Positions 48,323 to 59,493 of a stretch of DNA of 64,000 nucleotides are shown here, piece by piece. Position numbers and translations under genes: made by a program. The notes under the pieces were generated by a model. That model worked only from the letters and a program-made list of their open reading frames with translations. It ran no database searches and was not told the origin of the DNA. The stretch is from Nocardioides luti (lineage in GTDB: Bacteria > Actinomycetota > Actinomycetes > Propionibacteriales > Nocardioidaceae). Every line of letters starts with the position of its first letter. Position 1 is the stretch's first letter. The stretch is from NCBI RefSeq assembly GCF_014212315.1, contig NZ_JACKXE010000001.1:3940369-4004368 (forward strand), read 5' to 3'.

Positions 48323-49144
48323 CTACCGGGACGCGGCCAGCGTCCCCGCCCGGCGCGGCACCGCGAGGCTCTCGGTCGTGCCGTCGGCCCACACCACCAG
48401 GGCCGAGCGGCCCGGCCGGGTGCGCAGCCAGTCGGCCGCGTCCCGCCCGCGGGCGTAGGCCGCCGTCGCGTCGATGTCCGCCCAGGTGAGCGACGACGCG
48501 ATCACGGTCACCGAGGCGACGCCGACCGGCGCCAGCCCGGTGCGACCGTCGACCAGGTGCGCGCCGCGGTGCGCCGTGCCGGACGTCGCCACCGCGCCGG
48601 TGTGCACGGGCACGACCGCCAGCACCCGGGACGGGTCGTGCGGGTCCTCGATGCCGATCTGCCACGGCCCGGCGCCCTCGGTGGTGGTCCGGCACACCAG
48701 GTCGCCGCCGGCCGACAGCGCGAAGTCGGTGTCGGGCAGCGCGGCCAGGTGCTGCGAGGCCCGCTCGACGGCCCAGCCCTTCACGACGCCGCTCGGGTCG
48801 AGCACCACGGTGCCGTCCGGTCCGGGCAGCTCCAGGGTGAACGCGTCGCCGGACTCGTGCCGTGCCCGCCGCCCGAGCGCCAGCACCTCGGTGACCTCGA
48901 CCGGGCACGACGCCAGGTCGATCTCGCCGCGACCGAGCCGCGAGACGAACGAGTCGGGCCGGTAGGTGCTGAAGACCCGGTCCGCCTCGCGCAGGCTGGC
49001 CATCACCGCGGCCCAGGCCTCGCGGCCCCGGTCGTCGTCGGCGTGCCGGCCCCGCAGGGCCAGGCTGACCGGCATCCCCATCACGTGGTCGACGTGGCGG
49101 TGGAGCGTGTCGTACGACGGCCCGCCGGTGCGCACGGCACTCAC
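48323..49144 (-). CDS. apbE: FAD:protein FMN transferase
   Basis: The 273-residue protein starts at GTG 49144, whose GTGA overlaps the stop of the FMN-binding gene. It has the ApbE features: HVDHVMGMPVSLALRG near the start, DPSGVVKGWAVERASQHLA, ALSAGGDLVCR, TSGTAHRGAHLVDGRTG and a C-terminal ADIDATAAYARG metal-site region. The enzyme attaches FMN covalently to a Thr in SGAT motifs, using FAD and Mg. The gene right before it encodes such a target. No signal peptide or lipobox is seen, so it may work at the inner face or depend on another path. Confidence 0.92.
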   Translation of the reverse strand: MSAVRTGGPSYDTLHRHVDHVMGMPVSLALRGRHADDDRGREAWAAVMASLREADRVFSTYRPDSFVSRLGRGEIDLASCPVEVTEVLALGRRARHESGDAFTLELPGPDGTVVLDPSGVVKGWAVERASQHLAALPDTDFALSAGGDLVCRTTTEGAGPWQIGIEDPHDPSRVLAVVPVHTGAVATSGTAHRGAHLVDGRTGLAPVGVASVTVIASSLTWADIDATAAYARGRDAADWLRTRPGRSALVVWADGTTESLAVPRRAGTLAASR

Positions 49145-49716
49145 AGCGAGGCCTGGTCGAGCGCGCTCTGCAGCGACTGCAGGTAGCCGGTGCTCGTCAC
49201 GGTCGCCCCGCTCACCATCGAGATGTTCGCGCTCTGGGCGTCGAGGGTGTCCTGCACGAGGATCGGCAGCGCGTAGGAGTTGATCTCCTGGTCGCGGCCG
49301 TTGCCGCTCGGGTAGACCGGCACCGAGACCTGGGTGATCGTGCCGTCCTGGATCGTGAGCTGGACCTGGACCGGTCCCCACTGCGTGTTGACGGTGTCCC
49401 CGGTCACGGTGGTGGGCGTCGAGGCCGCGGAGCCCGACCCGGACTTCGCGCCCGAGGCGGAGGACCCCGAGGACGAGGACCCGGACGAGGAGGACGAGCC
49501 CGACGACGCGTCGCCGGACCCGCCGGACCCGGACCCCGCGCCGGCATTGCCGTTGCCGGTGCTCGACGTGGCGGCCGACGAGCCGCTCGGCGCGCTCGAC
49601 GTCACCGGCGTCAGCCCGGACGACGCGCTCACGGCGCCGGAGGTGGAGGTGTGGTAGCCGAAGAGGAGGACGACCGCGGAGATCGTGCTCATCAGCCACA
49701 GGACGATGCGTTTCAT
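49141..49716 (-). CDS. FMN-binding-domain protein, probable ApbE substrate
   Basis: The 191-residue protein starts at ATG 49716. A hydrophobic N-terminal anchor (residues 4-20) is followed by a Ser/Gly/Ala linker of about 70 residues, extreme in composition. The C-terminal domain ends with VSGATVTSTGYLQSL, in which SGAT (169-172) is the flavinylation motif and Thr172 the expected FMN site. The protein should shuttle electrons outside the membrane. It lies between a ferric-reductase-like gene (7 bases before its start) and apbE, forming a redox operon. Confidence 0.9.
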   Translation of the reverse strand: MKRIVLWLMSTISAVVLLFGYHTSTSGAVSASSGLTPVTSSAPSGSSAATSSTGNGNAGAGSGSGGSGDASSGSSSSSGSSSSGSSASGAKSGSGSAASTPTTVTGDTVNTQWGPVQVQLTIQDGTITQVSVPVYPSGNGRDQEINSYALPILVQDTLDAQSANISMVSGATVTSTGYLQSLQSALDQASL

Positions 49717-49723
49717 GTCAGGG

Positions 49724-51136
49724 TCACCACTGGAAGGTCTCGACGTGGAGGTGCTCGGGAGGGAGGCCCGCGGCGGCGAGCGTGCGTCGTACCGCCTCGG
49801 TCCAGGGGGCGGGTCCGCAGAGGTAGACGTCGCGCTCGGCGATGTCCGGGACCCAGTAGCGCAGGCAGGAGAGGTCGTCGGCGGTGCCGGCGTGCGGCCC
49901 CAGCCAGGAGTCGGGTGAGCGGCGCCGGCCGGGCAGGTGCAGGACGGCGAGGCCGCGGTCGCGGTGCAGCCGGTCGAGCTCGTCGGCGAAGAGCGGCTCG
50001 TCGGTGTAGCGCTGCAGCAGCACCGCGTCACCGGGCGCGTACTCGAGGCCCTCGGCCAGCGCCCGCAGCGGGGTGATGCCGACCCCGGCGCCGATCAGGG
50101 CGACCTTGTGGCGGCTGCGCGAGCGCGGGCTGAGCCGGCCGTACGGTCCCTCGACCAGCACCCGGGTGCCGGGGTGCAGGCCGGCCGCGGCGGCGCTGCC
50201 GTCGCCGGCGGCCTTGATCGTGATCCGGAGGCTGCGGCCGTCGGGTGCGGCGGACAGGGAGTACGGGTTCGCGCGGGTCCAGCCGCGACGGCCCAGGAAG
50301 CGCCAGGTGAAGAACTGTCCGGCCTCGACCCGCATCCGGTGCAGGTTGCGGCCGGCGACGTGCACGGAGACGACCCCGTCGCCCTCGGGCACCACGGCCG
50401 TGACGACGAGCAGGTGCCGGGCGCTGCGCACCAGCGGCAGGGCCACCCGCCAGACCAGGATCGCGGCGGCCGCGGCGGCCCAGGCGCTCCACCAGTAGAC
50501 GGTGGCCGCGGTCGAGCCGAGGAAGGACTGGCCGGTCCAGAGCTGGTGGGGGAGCGCCAACCCCACGCCGAGGTAGGCGTAGAGGTGCATGAGGTGCCAG
50601 GACTCGTAGCGCAGCCGCTTGCGCGCCGCCCGGATGCTGGTGCCGACGACGAGGAAGAGGCACAGCGTCCCGGCGACCGCGAGCAGCATGCCCGGCGACG
50701 TCGTGGTCAGGCTCCACAGCTCACCGGGCGAGGCGAGCAGCGAGCCGGCGGCGTACCCCCACGTGATGAGCACGATGTGGACCAGCATCAGGTTGAACGA
50801 CGTGAAGCCGACCAGCCGGTGCTGCTTGGCCAGGCGGTCCTGGCCGAAGGCGGCCTCGAGCCACGGTACCCGCGCCATCAGCAGCACCTGCACGAGCAGC
50901 AGGTCGGAGGCCACGAGCCCGGACAGCCGCCCGAGCGAGGTGAGGCCGGAGCCCCACCCCGCCAGGTCCTGCAGACCGCGGTCGGCGATCCACCAGTAGG
51001 TCACCACGAGCAGGCTGGCCCACGTGAGCGACAGCGCCACGAGGCGGACGACGGCGTCGCGGCGCACCCGGCGGAAGTCGGGCACGGGGGCTGGGGCCGG
51101 TCGCGGCACGACGGGCGCGTCTTGGACGGCGGTCAC
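49724..51136 (-). CDS. Ferric-reductase-like transmembrane flavocytochrome
   Basis: The 470-residue protein starts at GTG 51136, chosen for the GGAG seven bases upstream; ATG 51166 is an alternative. Residues 30-240 contain about six membrane helices with His residues at DRLAKQHRLVGFTSFNLMLV, SWHLMHLYAYLGVGLALPHQ (haem-ligand pattern of the FRD family). An FAD-binding barrel (WTRANPYSLSAAPDG) and an NAD-binding domain (VALIGAGVGITPLRALAEGL, then DVYLCGPAPWTEAVRRTL) follow. It would pass electrons from cytoplasmic NAD(P)H across the membrane to the FMN-binding protein encoded next. Confidence 0.9.
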   Translation of the reverse strand: MTAVQDAPVVPRPAPAPVPDFRRVRRDAVVRLVALSLTWASLLVVTYWWIADRGLQDLAGWGSGLTSLGRLSGLVASDLLLVQVLLMARVPWLEAAFGQDRLAKQHRLVGFTSFNLMLVHIVLITWGYAAGSLLASPGELWSLTTTSPGMLLAVAGTLCLFLVVGTSIRAARKRLRYESWHLMHLYAYLGVGLALPHQLWTGQSFLGSTAATVYWWSAWAAAAAAILVWRVALPLVRSARHLLVVTAVVPEGDGVVSVHVAGRNLHRMRVEAGQFFTWRFLGRRGWTRANPYSLSAAPDGRSLRITIKAAGDGSAAAAGLHPGTRVLVEGPYGRLSPRSRSRHKVALIGAGVGITPLRALAEGLEYAPGDAVLLQRYTDEPLFADELDRLHRDRGLAVLHLPGRRRSPDSWLGPHAGTADDLSCLRYWVPDIAERDVYLCGPAPWTEAVRRTLAAAGLPPEHLHVETFQW

Positions 51137-51291
51137 GGAGGTCTCCTCGGCTGGTGGTGACCCCATCCTGTGGCCCGGACCTAGGTGCGGGACCTGCCGA
51201 ACCTGTGAGTTTCCTGTCCGCGGCCGAGCGCCCCGCGAGGCGCCGGCCGGGCGGCCGACTAGGCTCTCGCGTCCGAGGGTTCCACCCTCGC

Positions 51292-51365
51292 GGGGCGGTA
51301 GCTCAGCCGGTCAGAGCAGAGGACTCATAATCCTTGGGTCGTGGGTTCGAGCCCCACCCGCCCTA
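51292..51365 (+). tRNA. tRNA with CAT anticodon (probably elongator Met)
   Basis: The acceptor pairs GGGGCGG with CCGCCCT, which leaves a G-T wobble at the first pair. The D arm is GCTC...GAGC, the anticodon loop CTCATAA (51324-51330) gives CAT, and the T arm is GTGGG-TTCGAGC-CCCAC. It lacks the three G-C pairs of an initiator anticodon stem. A tRNA-Ile with a modified CAT cannot be excluded. CCA is not encoded. Confidence 0.88.
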
Positions 51366-51378
51366 CGCAGGTCGCCGG

Positions 51379-51825
51379 TCACGGGCTGACGCGGTCGGTC
51401 AGCACGCGCAGGGCCAGCTGGAGGGCCGAGAAGCCCTCCTCGTCGAGGCCGATGGCGTCCTTCATGTCGCAGTGGATGCCGCTCGCGTGGCTGCGCAGCG
51501 CGTCACCGGACGGCGTGAGGGCGACCTCGACGTACCGCTCGTCGCCGCTCGACCGGCGCCGGGTGATGTGCCCACCCAGCTCCATCCGGCGCAGCAGCGG
51601 GGTGAGCGTCCCGTGGTCGAGACGCAGGTGGTCGGCGAGGTCGCGCACCGTCGAGGTGCCGTGCTCCCAGAGCACGATCAGGACGAGGTACTGCGGGTAG
51701 GTCAGTCCGTGCTCGGCCAGCACCGGGCGGTAGGCCGCGGTCACGGCACGCGAGGCGGCGTACAGGTCGAAGCAGAGCTGCTCGGAGAGTCCGGGGGTCG
51801 GAAGCGTGCTCGGAGTGCTGGCCAT
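51379..51825 (-). CDS. OhrR-type MarR-family peroxide-sensing regulator
   Basis: The 148-residue protein starts at ATG 51825. It opens with SEQLCFDLYAASRAVTAAYR; Cys18 in the LCF-LYAASRA context is the peroxide-sensing Cys of OhrR proteins. The winged helix is LTYPQYLVLIVLWEHGTSTV to LDHGTLTPLLRRMELGGHIT. No ohr gene is adjacent. The nearest divergent gene encodes an ECF sigma factor, and a strong palindrome lies between. It probably represses itself and the sigma gene until oxidised. Confidence 0.88.
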   Translation of the reverse strand: MASTPSTLPTPGLSEQLCFDLYAASRAVTAAYRPVLAEHGLTYPQYLVLIVLWEHGTSTVRDLADHLRLDHGTLTPLLRRMELGGHITRRRSSGDERYVEVALTPSGDALRSHASGIHCDMKDAIGLDEEGFSALQLALRVLTDRVSP

Positions 51826-51854
51826 GCTTCCCAGTGTGGCACCCGATCCGCTAT

Positions 51855-51881
51855 CTTGTGGACAAGTTACTTGCACACAAG
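51855..51881. promoter_or_regulatory. 27-bp palindromic operator between ohrR-like and sigma genes
   Basis: The arms CTTGTG..CAAGT and ACTTG..CACAAG are perfect complements around a single central T, with only the two spacer bases on each side unmatched. The site is 30 bases from the regulator start and 48 bases from the sigma gene start. It is AT-richer than its surroundings. It is a good candidate for the regulator's binding site controlling both genes. Confidence 0.75.
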
Positions 51882-51928
51882 GGAAAAATCCTCGGGTCCC
51901 CCAGCTTCTTCGTCCAGAAGGAACCCCC

Positions 51929-52507
51929 ATGCCCGGACACCCCGATCGGACCGACGGTCTCGATCTGCTGCTCGTCGCCGTCGGCCGCCACGACGCCGAG
52001 GCCTTCGCCGCGGTGTACGACCTGGTCTCGGCGCGGGTCCTCGGCCTCGCGCAGCGCATCCTCGGCGACACCCACCAGGCCGAGGAGGTCGCCCAGGAGG
52101 TGCTCCTCGAGGTCTGGCAGACCGCGGACCGCTACGACCCCGCGCGGGGGTCGGGGCAGTCCTGGCTGATGACGCTGGCCCACCACCGCGCGGTGGACCG
52201 GGTGCGCAGCAGCGAGGCGGGGCGCCGTCGCGACGCCTCCGACCTGCAGCTGCGGCGACACGACCCCGTGGACGACACCGCCAGGGCGGCGCACGCCTCG
52301 CTCGCCGCCCAGACCGTCCGCACCGCCCTGGCCGGGCTGTCGGCCCCGCAGCGGCAGGCGCTGGAGCTCGCCTACTTCGGCGGGTACACCCACCTCGAGG
52401 TGTCGCGGCTGATGCAGATCCCCCTCGGCACCGCGAAGGGCCGGATCCGGGACGGCCTGGTCCGCCTGCGCGACGCGCTGTCGGCCTGGGAGGCCGAGCC
52501 GGCCTGA
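51929..52507 (+). CDS. SigK-like ECF RNA polymerase sigma factor
   Basis: The 192-residue protein starts at ATG 51929 with AAGGA seven bases upstream. Region 2 reads DAEAFAAVYDLVSARVLGLA and DTHQAEEVAQEVLLEVWQTA; region 4 reads LSAPQRQALELAYFGGYTHL and LMQIPLGTAKGRIRDGLVRL, wording typical of the SigK group. Such factors usually have an adjacent RskA-type anti-sigma gene; none is here, and the next gene is a small SHOCT protein. The OhrR-like regulator may replace the anti-sigma factor as the controlling element. Confidence 0.88.
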   Translation: MPGHPDRTDGLDLLLVAVGRHDAEAFAAVYDLVSARVLGLAQRILGDTHQAEEVAQEVLLEVWQTADRYDPARGSGQSWLMTLAHHRAVDRVRSSEAGRRRDASDLQLRRHDPVDDTARAAHASLAAQTVRTALAGLSAPQRQALELAYFGGYTHLEVSRLMQIPLGTAKGRIRDGLVRLRDALSAWEAEPA

Positions 52508-52585
52508 GCCGCCGAAGGTCCCTCCGGCGCGGGACGTCCGCACCTGACCGTGCGGCCCCGGCCCCGTCAGGCTGGGGGCGAAGGG

Positions 52586-52894
52586 ATGGTGAGGGCGATG
52601 CGCACGGACGACTGGGACCCCGACCGGATGATGGGCGGCTCCTCCGGGATGTACGGCGGGGGGCTGGTCATGCTGCTGCTCGTCCTGCTCCTGGTGGGTC
52701 TGGCCGCCGCCGTGGCGGTGTGGGCGGTGCGTGCGACGCAGCGCGACCCGCAGCAGGCGCACCCCGGTGCCACCACCGTGCCGACGCTGCTCGCCGGGGC
52801 CGCGTCGCCCCGCGACCTGCTCGACCAGCGGCTGGCCCGCGGCGAGATCACCCCGGAGGAGTACGGCACCACCCGACGGCTGCTCGACTCCTGA
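52586..52894 (+). CDS. SHOCT-domain small membrane protein
   Basis: The protein has about 102 residues from ATG 52586; ATG 52598 is also possible. A Met/Gly-rich N-terminus (DPDRMMGGSSGMYGGG) leads into one membrane helix (LVMLLLVLLLVGLAAAVAVW). The C-terminal SHOCT motif reads ASPRDLLDQRLARGEITPEE followed by YGTTRRLL. SHOCT domains are short oligomerisation segments at protein C-termini. It follows the sigma factor gene by 78 bases and may be one of its targets or a partner. Confidence 0.82.
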   Translation: MVRAMRTDDWDPDRMMGGSSGMYGGGLVMLLLVLLLVGLAAAVAVWAVRATQRDPQQAHPGATTVPTLLAGAASPRDLLDQRLARGEITPEEYGTTRRLLDS

Positions 52895-52930
52895 GCCGGT
52901 GCGTCGGCCGGCGTCCGCGGGTGCGCGGCC

Positions 52931-54568
52931 TCAGCGCCGCCGGACGTGCACCTTGGTGACGTGGCGCGTGCGGTTGCCGGCCGCGTCCTCGACCACGGTC
53001 CGCACCCGGTAGGTGCCGGGCTTGCGGAAGCGGTGGCGCACGGACTCTCCGGTCACGGCCGCCGTGCCGTCGCCGAAGGTCCACGTGACGGTCGGCTCCG
53101 AGATCCGGTCGGCGACGCCCATCGCGGTGAAGGTGCTGGCCCGGCCGGCCCGGCGGACGACGGTGCTCACGCCGCGCAGCGTCGGAGCGACCGGGTCGAA
53201 GATCCGCGCGGCGATGCTGGAGGCGTGGTCGTAGCACTTCTGGTCGAGGCACTCCGAGACGGTGCCGGCCAGGTAGGCGTTGCCCTCGCCGTCGACCCCG
53301 ATCGAGGACCCGCCGCCGACCGGCTCCTCGACGGCGTGGCCGAACGCGGTGTCGGTGGCGCCGCGCCAGGCGCTCACCGTGGTCGAGGAGCCCTCCGCGT
53401 CGTAGGCGCGGAAGCTCACGGCGAGGGCGCCCCGGTATCCCGCGTCCAGCGAGGCCGGCCCGTAGACCTCCTGCCCCGCGGCGCTGAGCTGCTCGTGGCC
53501 GCCGAACTCCCCGCCGTCGGGGCGGCTGGCCGCCACCAGGTGCTGGGCGTCGTCGCCGTAGGTGACGACCGCGAGGTCCTGCGGGGTGAGCACCGCGGTG
53601 GGAGCGGCGCCGTTCGTCCCCTCACCCTCCCGGCTGACCCGGCCGACCTCCGACCAGGTGCCCGACGCGAAGCTGCTCGAGAGGCTGTGGGTGCGCACGG
53701 CGTACCGCACCTCGTGCGGGTCGTCGTAGCGGTGCTGGTCCCACGCGAGCAGCGTCTGGCCGTCGGGGGTCACCGACAGGGACGGGCCGGTGGCCGCGGC
53801 GCCCGGCTGGTCGCCGTCGAGGACCACGGTCGGCCCGGGCGCCTCTCCCTGCGGCAGGGTCGTGGCGAGCACGGTGTGACGGTCCCCAGCAGACACCTCC
53901 CACGCGAAGACGGCGTCGCCGACCGCGTCGACGCCGACCTGGGTGGTGAGCACCCGGCCGCTCGCGACCGCGAGGGGGAAGGGGGCCGAGAAGCCGTGGG
54001 TGATCGTCCCCGTGGCGGCCTGGACCTCGTCGTGCGCCTCGTCGTACCAGACGGCCGCGAGGTCGCCCGACATCCCCACCGCGACCTCGAGCCCGCTCAC
54101 GGTCGCGCCGTCGCGGGTGGCGATCTCGTGCAGCTGCGGCCGGCCTCCCGTCACGTCCGCCTCGGCCCCGCGGGCGAAGAGCGTGTACTCGACGTACGGC
54201 GAGCTCGCGCGGCTGCCGTCGGACGCGACCCAGGCGACGATCGAGCGACCGGACCCGTCCACCGCGACGTGCGGGCCACCGACGTTGCGGGATCCGTCCG
54301 GCTGCAGCGCCGCGGGGTGCCAGGTGCCTCCGGCGCCGCGCGCGAAGGCGACGACGCGCGACGGCCCCACGAAGGACGACTGGACGGCGGCGAGCACCGC
54401 GTCCCCCGCCGCGTTCACGTCCAGGACGGGGGGTCCGACGCGGTCGGGGGTGAGATCGGCCAGGGGCTCGGACGGTGTCCACGAGGGCCCGGCGAGGGCC
54501 GGTGCGGCACCGGACGCCACCAGTGCCGCGGTGGCGACGGGGAGCAGGAGGGCGGTGCGCAGGCTCAT
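52931..54568 (-). CDS. Secreted protein with a C-terminal PKD domain
   Basis: The 545-residue protein starts at ATG 54568 with a signal peptide at residues 1-26 (TALLLPVATAALVASGAAPA). Residues 30-440 contain repeats of about 50 residues around phrases such as VAVDGSGRSIVAWV, VGVDAVGDAVFAW and SVTPDGQTLLAWD, suggesting a beta-propeller. The C-terminal 75 residues form a PKD domain (VTWTFGDGTAAVTGESVRHR, then PGTYRVRTVVEDAAGN). It is probably a secreted binding protein. No catalytic motif is seen. Confidence 0.82.
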   Translation of the reverse strand: MSLRTALLLPVATAALVASGAAPALAGPSWTPSEPLADLTPDRVGPPVLDVNAAGDAVLAAVQSSFVGPSRVVAFARGAGGTWHPAALQPDGSRNVGGPHVAVDGSGRSIVAWVASDGSRASSPYVEYTLFARGAEADVTGGRPQLHEIATRDGATVSGLEVAVGMSGDLAAVWYDEAHDEVQAATGTITHGFSAPFPLAVASGRVLTTQVGVDAVGDAVFAWEVSAGDRHTVLATTLPQGEAPGPTVVLDGDQPGAAATGPSLSVTPDGQTLLAWDQHRYDDPHEVRYAVRTHSLSSSFASGTWSEVGRVSREGEGTNGAAPTAVLTPQDLAVVTYGDDAQHLVAASRPDGGEFGGHEQLSAAGQEVYGPASLDAGYRGALAVSFRAYDAEGSSTTVSAWRGATDTAFGHAVEEPVGGGSSIGVDGEGNAYLAGTVSECLDQKCYDHASSIAARIFDPVAPTLRGVSTVVRRAGRASTFTAMGVADRISEPTVTWTFGDGTAAVTGESVRHRFRKPGTYRVRTVVEDAAGNRTRHVTKVHVRRR

Positions 54569-54606
54569 GCCGCCCGACCGTACGTGGCCGATCGGGCACC
54601 GACGCA

Positions 54607-54644
54607 GACCCGTTCGGGCCATGTCGGGATGGCCCGAACGGGTC
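54607..54644 (-). terminator. Strong hairpin terminator
   Basis: GACCCGTTCGGGCCAT (54607-54622) pairs perfectly with ATGGCCCGAACGGGTC (54629-54644) around a six-base loop. It stands 32 bases after the stop of the small membrane protein gene on the minus strand, separating it from the PKD gene. Confidence 0.75.
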
Positions 54645-54676
54645 AGGTCACCCCAGGTGAGGCGCCGCCACGTCGA

Positions 54677-54880
54677 TCACTTGGACGGCTGGGGCACCTT
54701 GCAGTCGACCTTGGGGTTCAGGCCGAGGTAGTTGAGCGGACCCGCGACCACGGTCAGGGCGGTGTCGCCGGTGGTCTTGCAGGTGACGTCGCGGCCGTCG
54801 CCGAAGTAGCCGCGCTGGAAGGCCGCCGCGGCGCCGATGACCAGCCACACGACCACGATGATCCCGATCAAGCCCTTCAT
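54677..54880 (-). CDS. Small secreted or membrane-anchored hypothetical protein
   Basis: The 67-residue protein starts at ATG 54880, six bases after AGGAGG. An N-terminal hydrophobic helix (GLIGIIVVVWLVIGAAAAF) leads into an exported part with two Cys residues (VTCKTTGDT and VDCKVPQPSK), which could form one disulfide. The strong ribosome-binding site and the terminator after it support a real, well expressed gene. I do not recognise a named family. Confidence 0.78.
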   Translation of the reverse strand: MKGLIGIIVVVWLVIGAAAAFQRGYFGDGRDVTCKTTGDTALTVVAGPLNYLGLNPKVDCKVPQPSK

Positions 54881-54961
54881 GGTGCCTCCTGTCCCTGGGC
54901 GCCGGGTGGCGCGTCCACTCCGGTTCTTACCCGAATTCGCGACGCGTAGTGCCCGCCGCGC

Positions 54962-58180
<3,219 letters not shown>

Positions 58181-58280
58181 GGCACCTCCCGCGGCACACG
58201 ATAGGGGGCCGGTGGCACCCCGGTCCGCTCAACGCGGCAATGGCGGCCCACGACCCCTGCCCACCGGACGCCGCCCGTGC

Positions 58281-58294
58281 TAGAACGTGTTCCA
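58281..58294 (+). promoter_or_regulatory. KstR-like operator at the P450 start
   Basis: TAGAACGTGTTCCA fits the KstR pattern T-N2-AAC-N2-GTT-N2-A exactly, and its last base is the first of the P450 start codon. KstR-type TetR repressors control sterol degradation genes in actinobacteria. No kstR gene or sterol cluster is in the window. Confidence 0.5.
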
Positions 58295-59493
58295 TGTCTG
58301 CGGCCGAGCCCCTGTTCTCGCCGCGTTCGGGGGAGTCCTGGCGCGATCCGTGGGCGTCGTACGCCGCCCTGCGCGAGCGGGATCCCGTGCACCGTGTCGG
58401 GGACGGTGACCTCTGGGTCCTGAGCCGCTTCACCGACGTGTACGACGCCGCGCGCGACACCACGACGTACTCCTCGGCCCGGGGCCTCACGATGACCGAC
58501 GGCGAGGCCGAGCTCGCGCTCGTGAGCGACTTCCGGCCCATGGTGATGCTCGACCCGCCCGACCACACGGCGTTCCGCCGGCTGGTGGCGCGCGGCTTCA
58601 CGCCCCGGCAGGTGGGCGAGCTCGAGCCGCAGGTGCGCGCGTTCGTCGTGGAGCGGCTCGAGCAGGTGCGCCGGCAGGGTGCCGCCGACATCGTCGCCGC
58701 GCTGCTCAAGCCGCTGCCGAGCATGGTGGTGGCGCACTACCTCGGTGTCCCCTCCGCGGACCGGCCGCGCTTCGACGGCTGGACCGACGCGATCGTCGCG
58801 GCCACGAGCGCCGGCAGCCCCGGCGACAGCGCGGACGCCGCCGCCGAGATGCTCGACTACTTCGCCCGGCTGGTCGAGCGGCGCCGGGCCGACCCGGGCG
58901 AGGACACGATCTCGCAGCTGACCCGCGCGGGCGACGACGTCAGCGTGCTGCGCGTCCTCGGGTTCGCCTTCACGATGGTGGCCGGGGGCAACGACACGAC
59001 GACGGGGCTGCTCGGCGTGAGCCTCCAGCTCCTGGCGGAGCACCCCGGGCAACGACGGCTCCTCGTGGAGCACCCGGACCTCGTGCCCGACGCCGTGGAG
59101 GAGCTGCTGCGCCTCGCCAGCCCCGTGCAGGGGCTGGCCCGGACGACGACGCGCGCGGTCGACCTCGACGGCGGCTGCCTGCCCGCCGGCGCTCGCGTGC
59201 TCCTGCTGTACGCCGCCGCCAACCGCGACCCGCGCGAGTACGGCGCCGACGCCGACGAGCTCGACGTCCGGCGCCGGCCGCGCCGGATCCTCACGTTCAG
59301 CCACGGCGCGCACCACTGCCTCGGCGCGGCCGCGGCCCGGCTGTCCGCGCGGGTGGTGCTCGAGGAGCTGCTGGCCCGGATGCCCGACTTCAGCGTCGAC
59401 GCGGCCGCCGGGACGTTCGCCGAGGGGCACTACGTCCGGCGCTACGCGTCGCTGCCGTTCGAGGCCGGTCAGCCCTCGCCGTCGATGAGGTAG
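58294..59493 (+). CDS. Cytochrome P450
   Basis: The 399-residue protein starts at ATG 58294. It has the PMVMLDPPDHTAFRRLVARG element, the I-helix oxygen-activation motif MVAGGNDTTTG, the K-helix ExxR in EELLRLASP, and the haem loop FSHGAHHCLGAAAARL with axial Cys342. It is soluble, like other actinobacterial P450s, and needs ferredoxin partners, none of which is adjacent. The KstR-like site at its start suggests a steroid or terpenoid substrate. The end overlaps that of the convergent kinase gene by 25 bases. Confidence 0.94.
   Translation: MSAAEPLFSPRSGESWRDPWASYAALRERDPVHRVGDGDLWVLSRFTDVYDAARDTTTYSSARGLTMTDGEAELALVSDFRPMVMLDPPDHTAFRRLVARGFTPRQVGELEPQVRAFVVERLEQVRRQGAADIVAALLKPLPSMVVAHYLGVPSADRPRFDGWTDAIVAATSAGSPGDSADAAAEMLDYFARLVERRRADPGEDTISQLTRAGDDVSVLRVLGFAFTMVAGGNDTTTGLLGVSLQLLAEHPGQRRLLVEHPDLVPDAVEELLRLASPVQGLARTTTRAVDLDGGCLPAGARVLLLYAAANRDPREYGADADELDVRRRPRRILTFSHGAHHCLGAAAARLSARVVLEELLARMPDFSVDAAAGTFAEGHYVRRYASLPFEAGQPSPSMR

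Noticed and set aside
52508..52930. RskA-type anti-sigma factor after the SigK-like gene
   Set aside because: The only gene here encodes a 102-residue SHOCT protein with a membrane helix and no zinc-binding or RskA-like segment.
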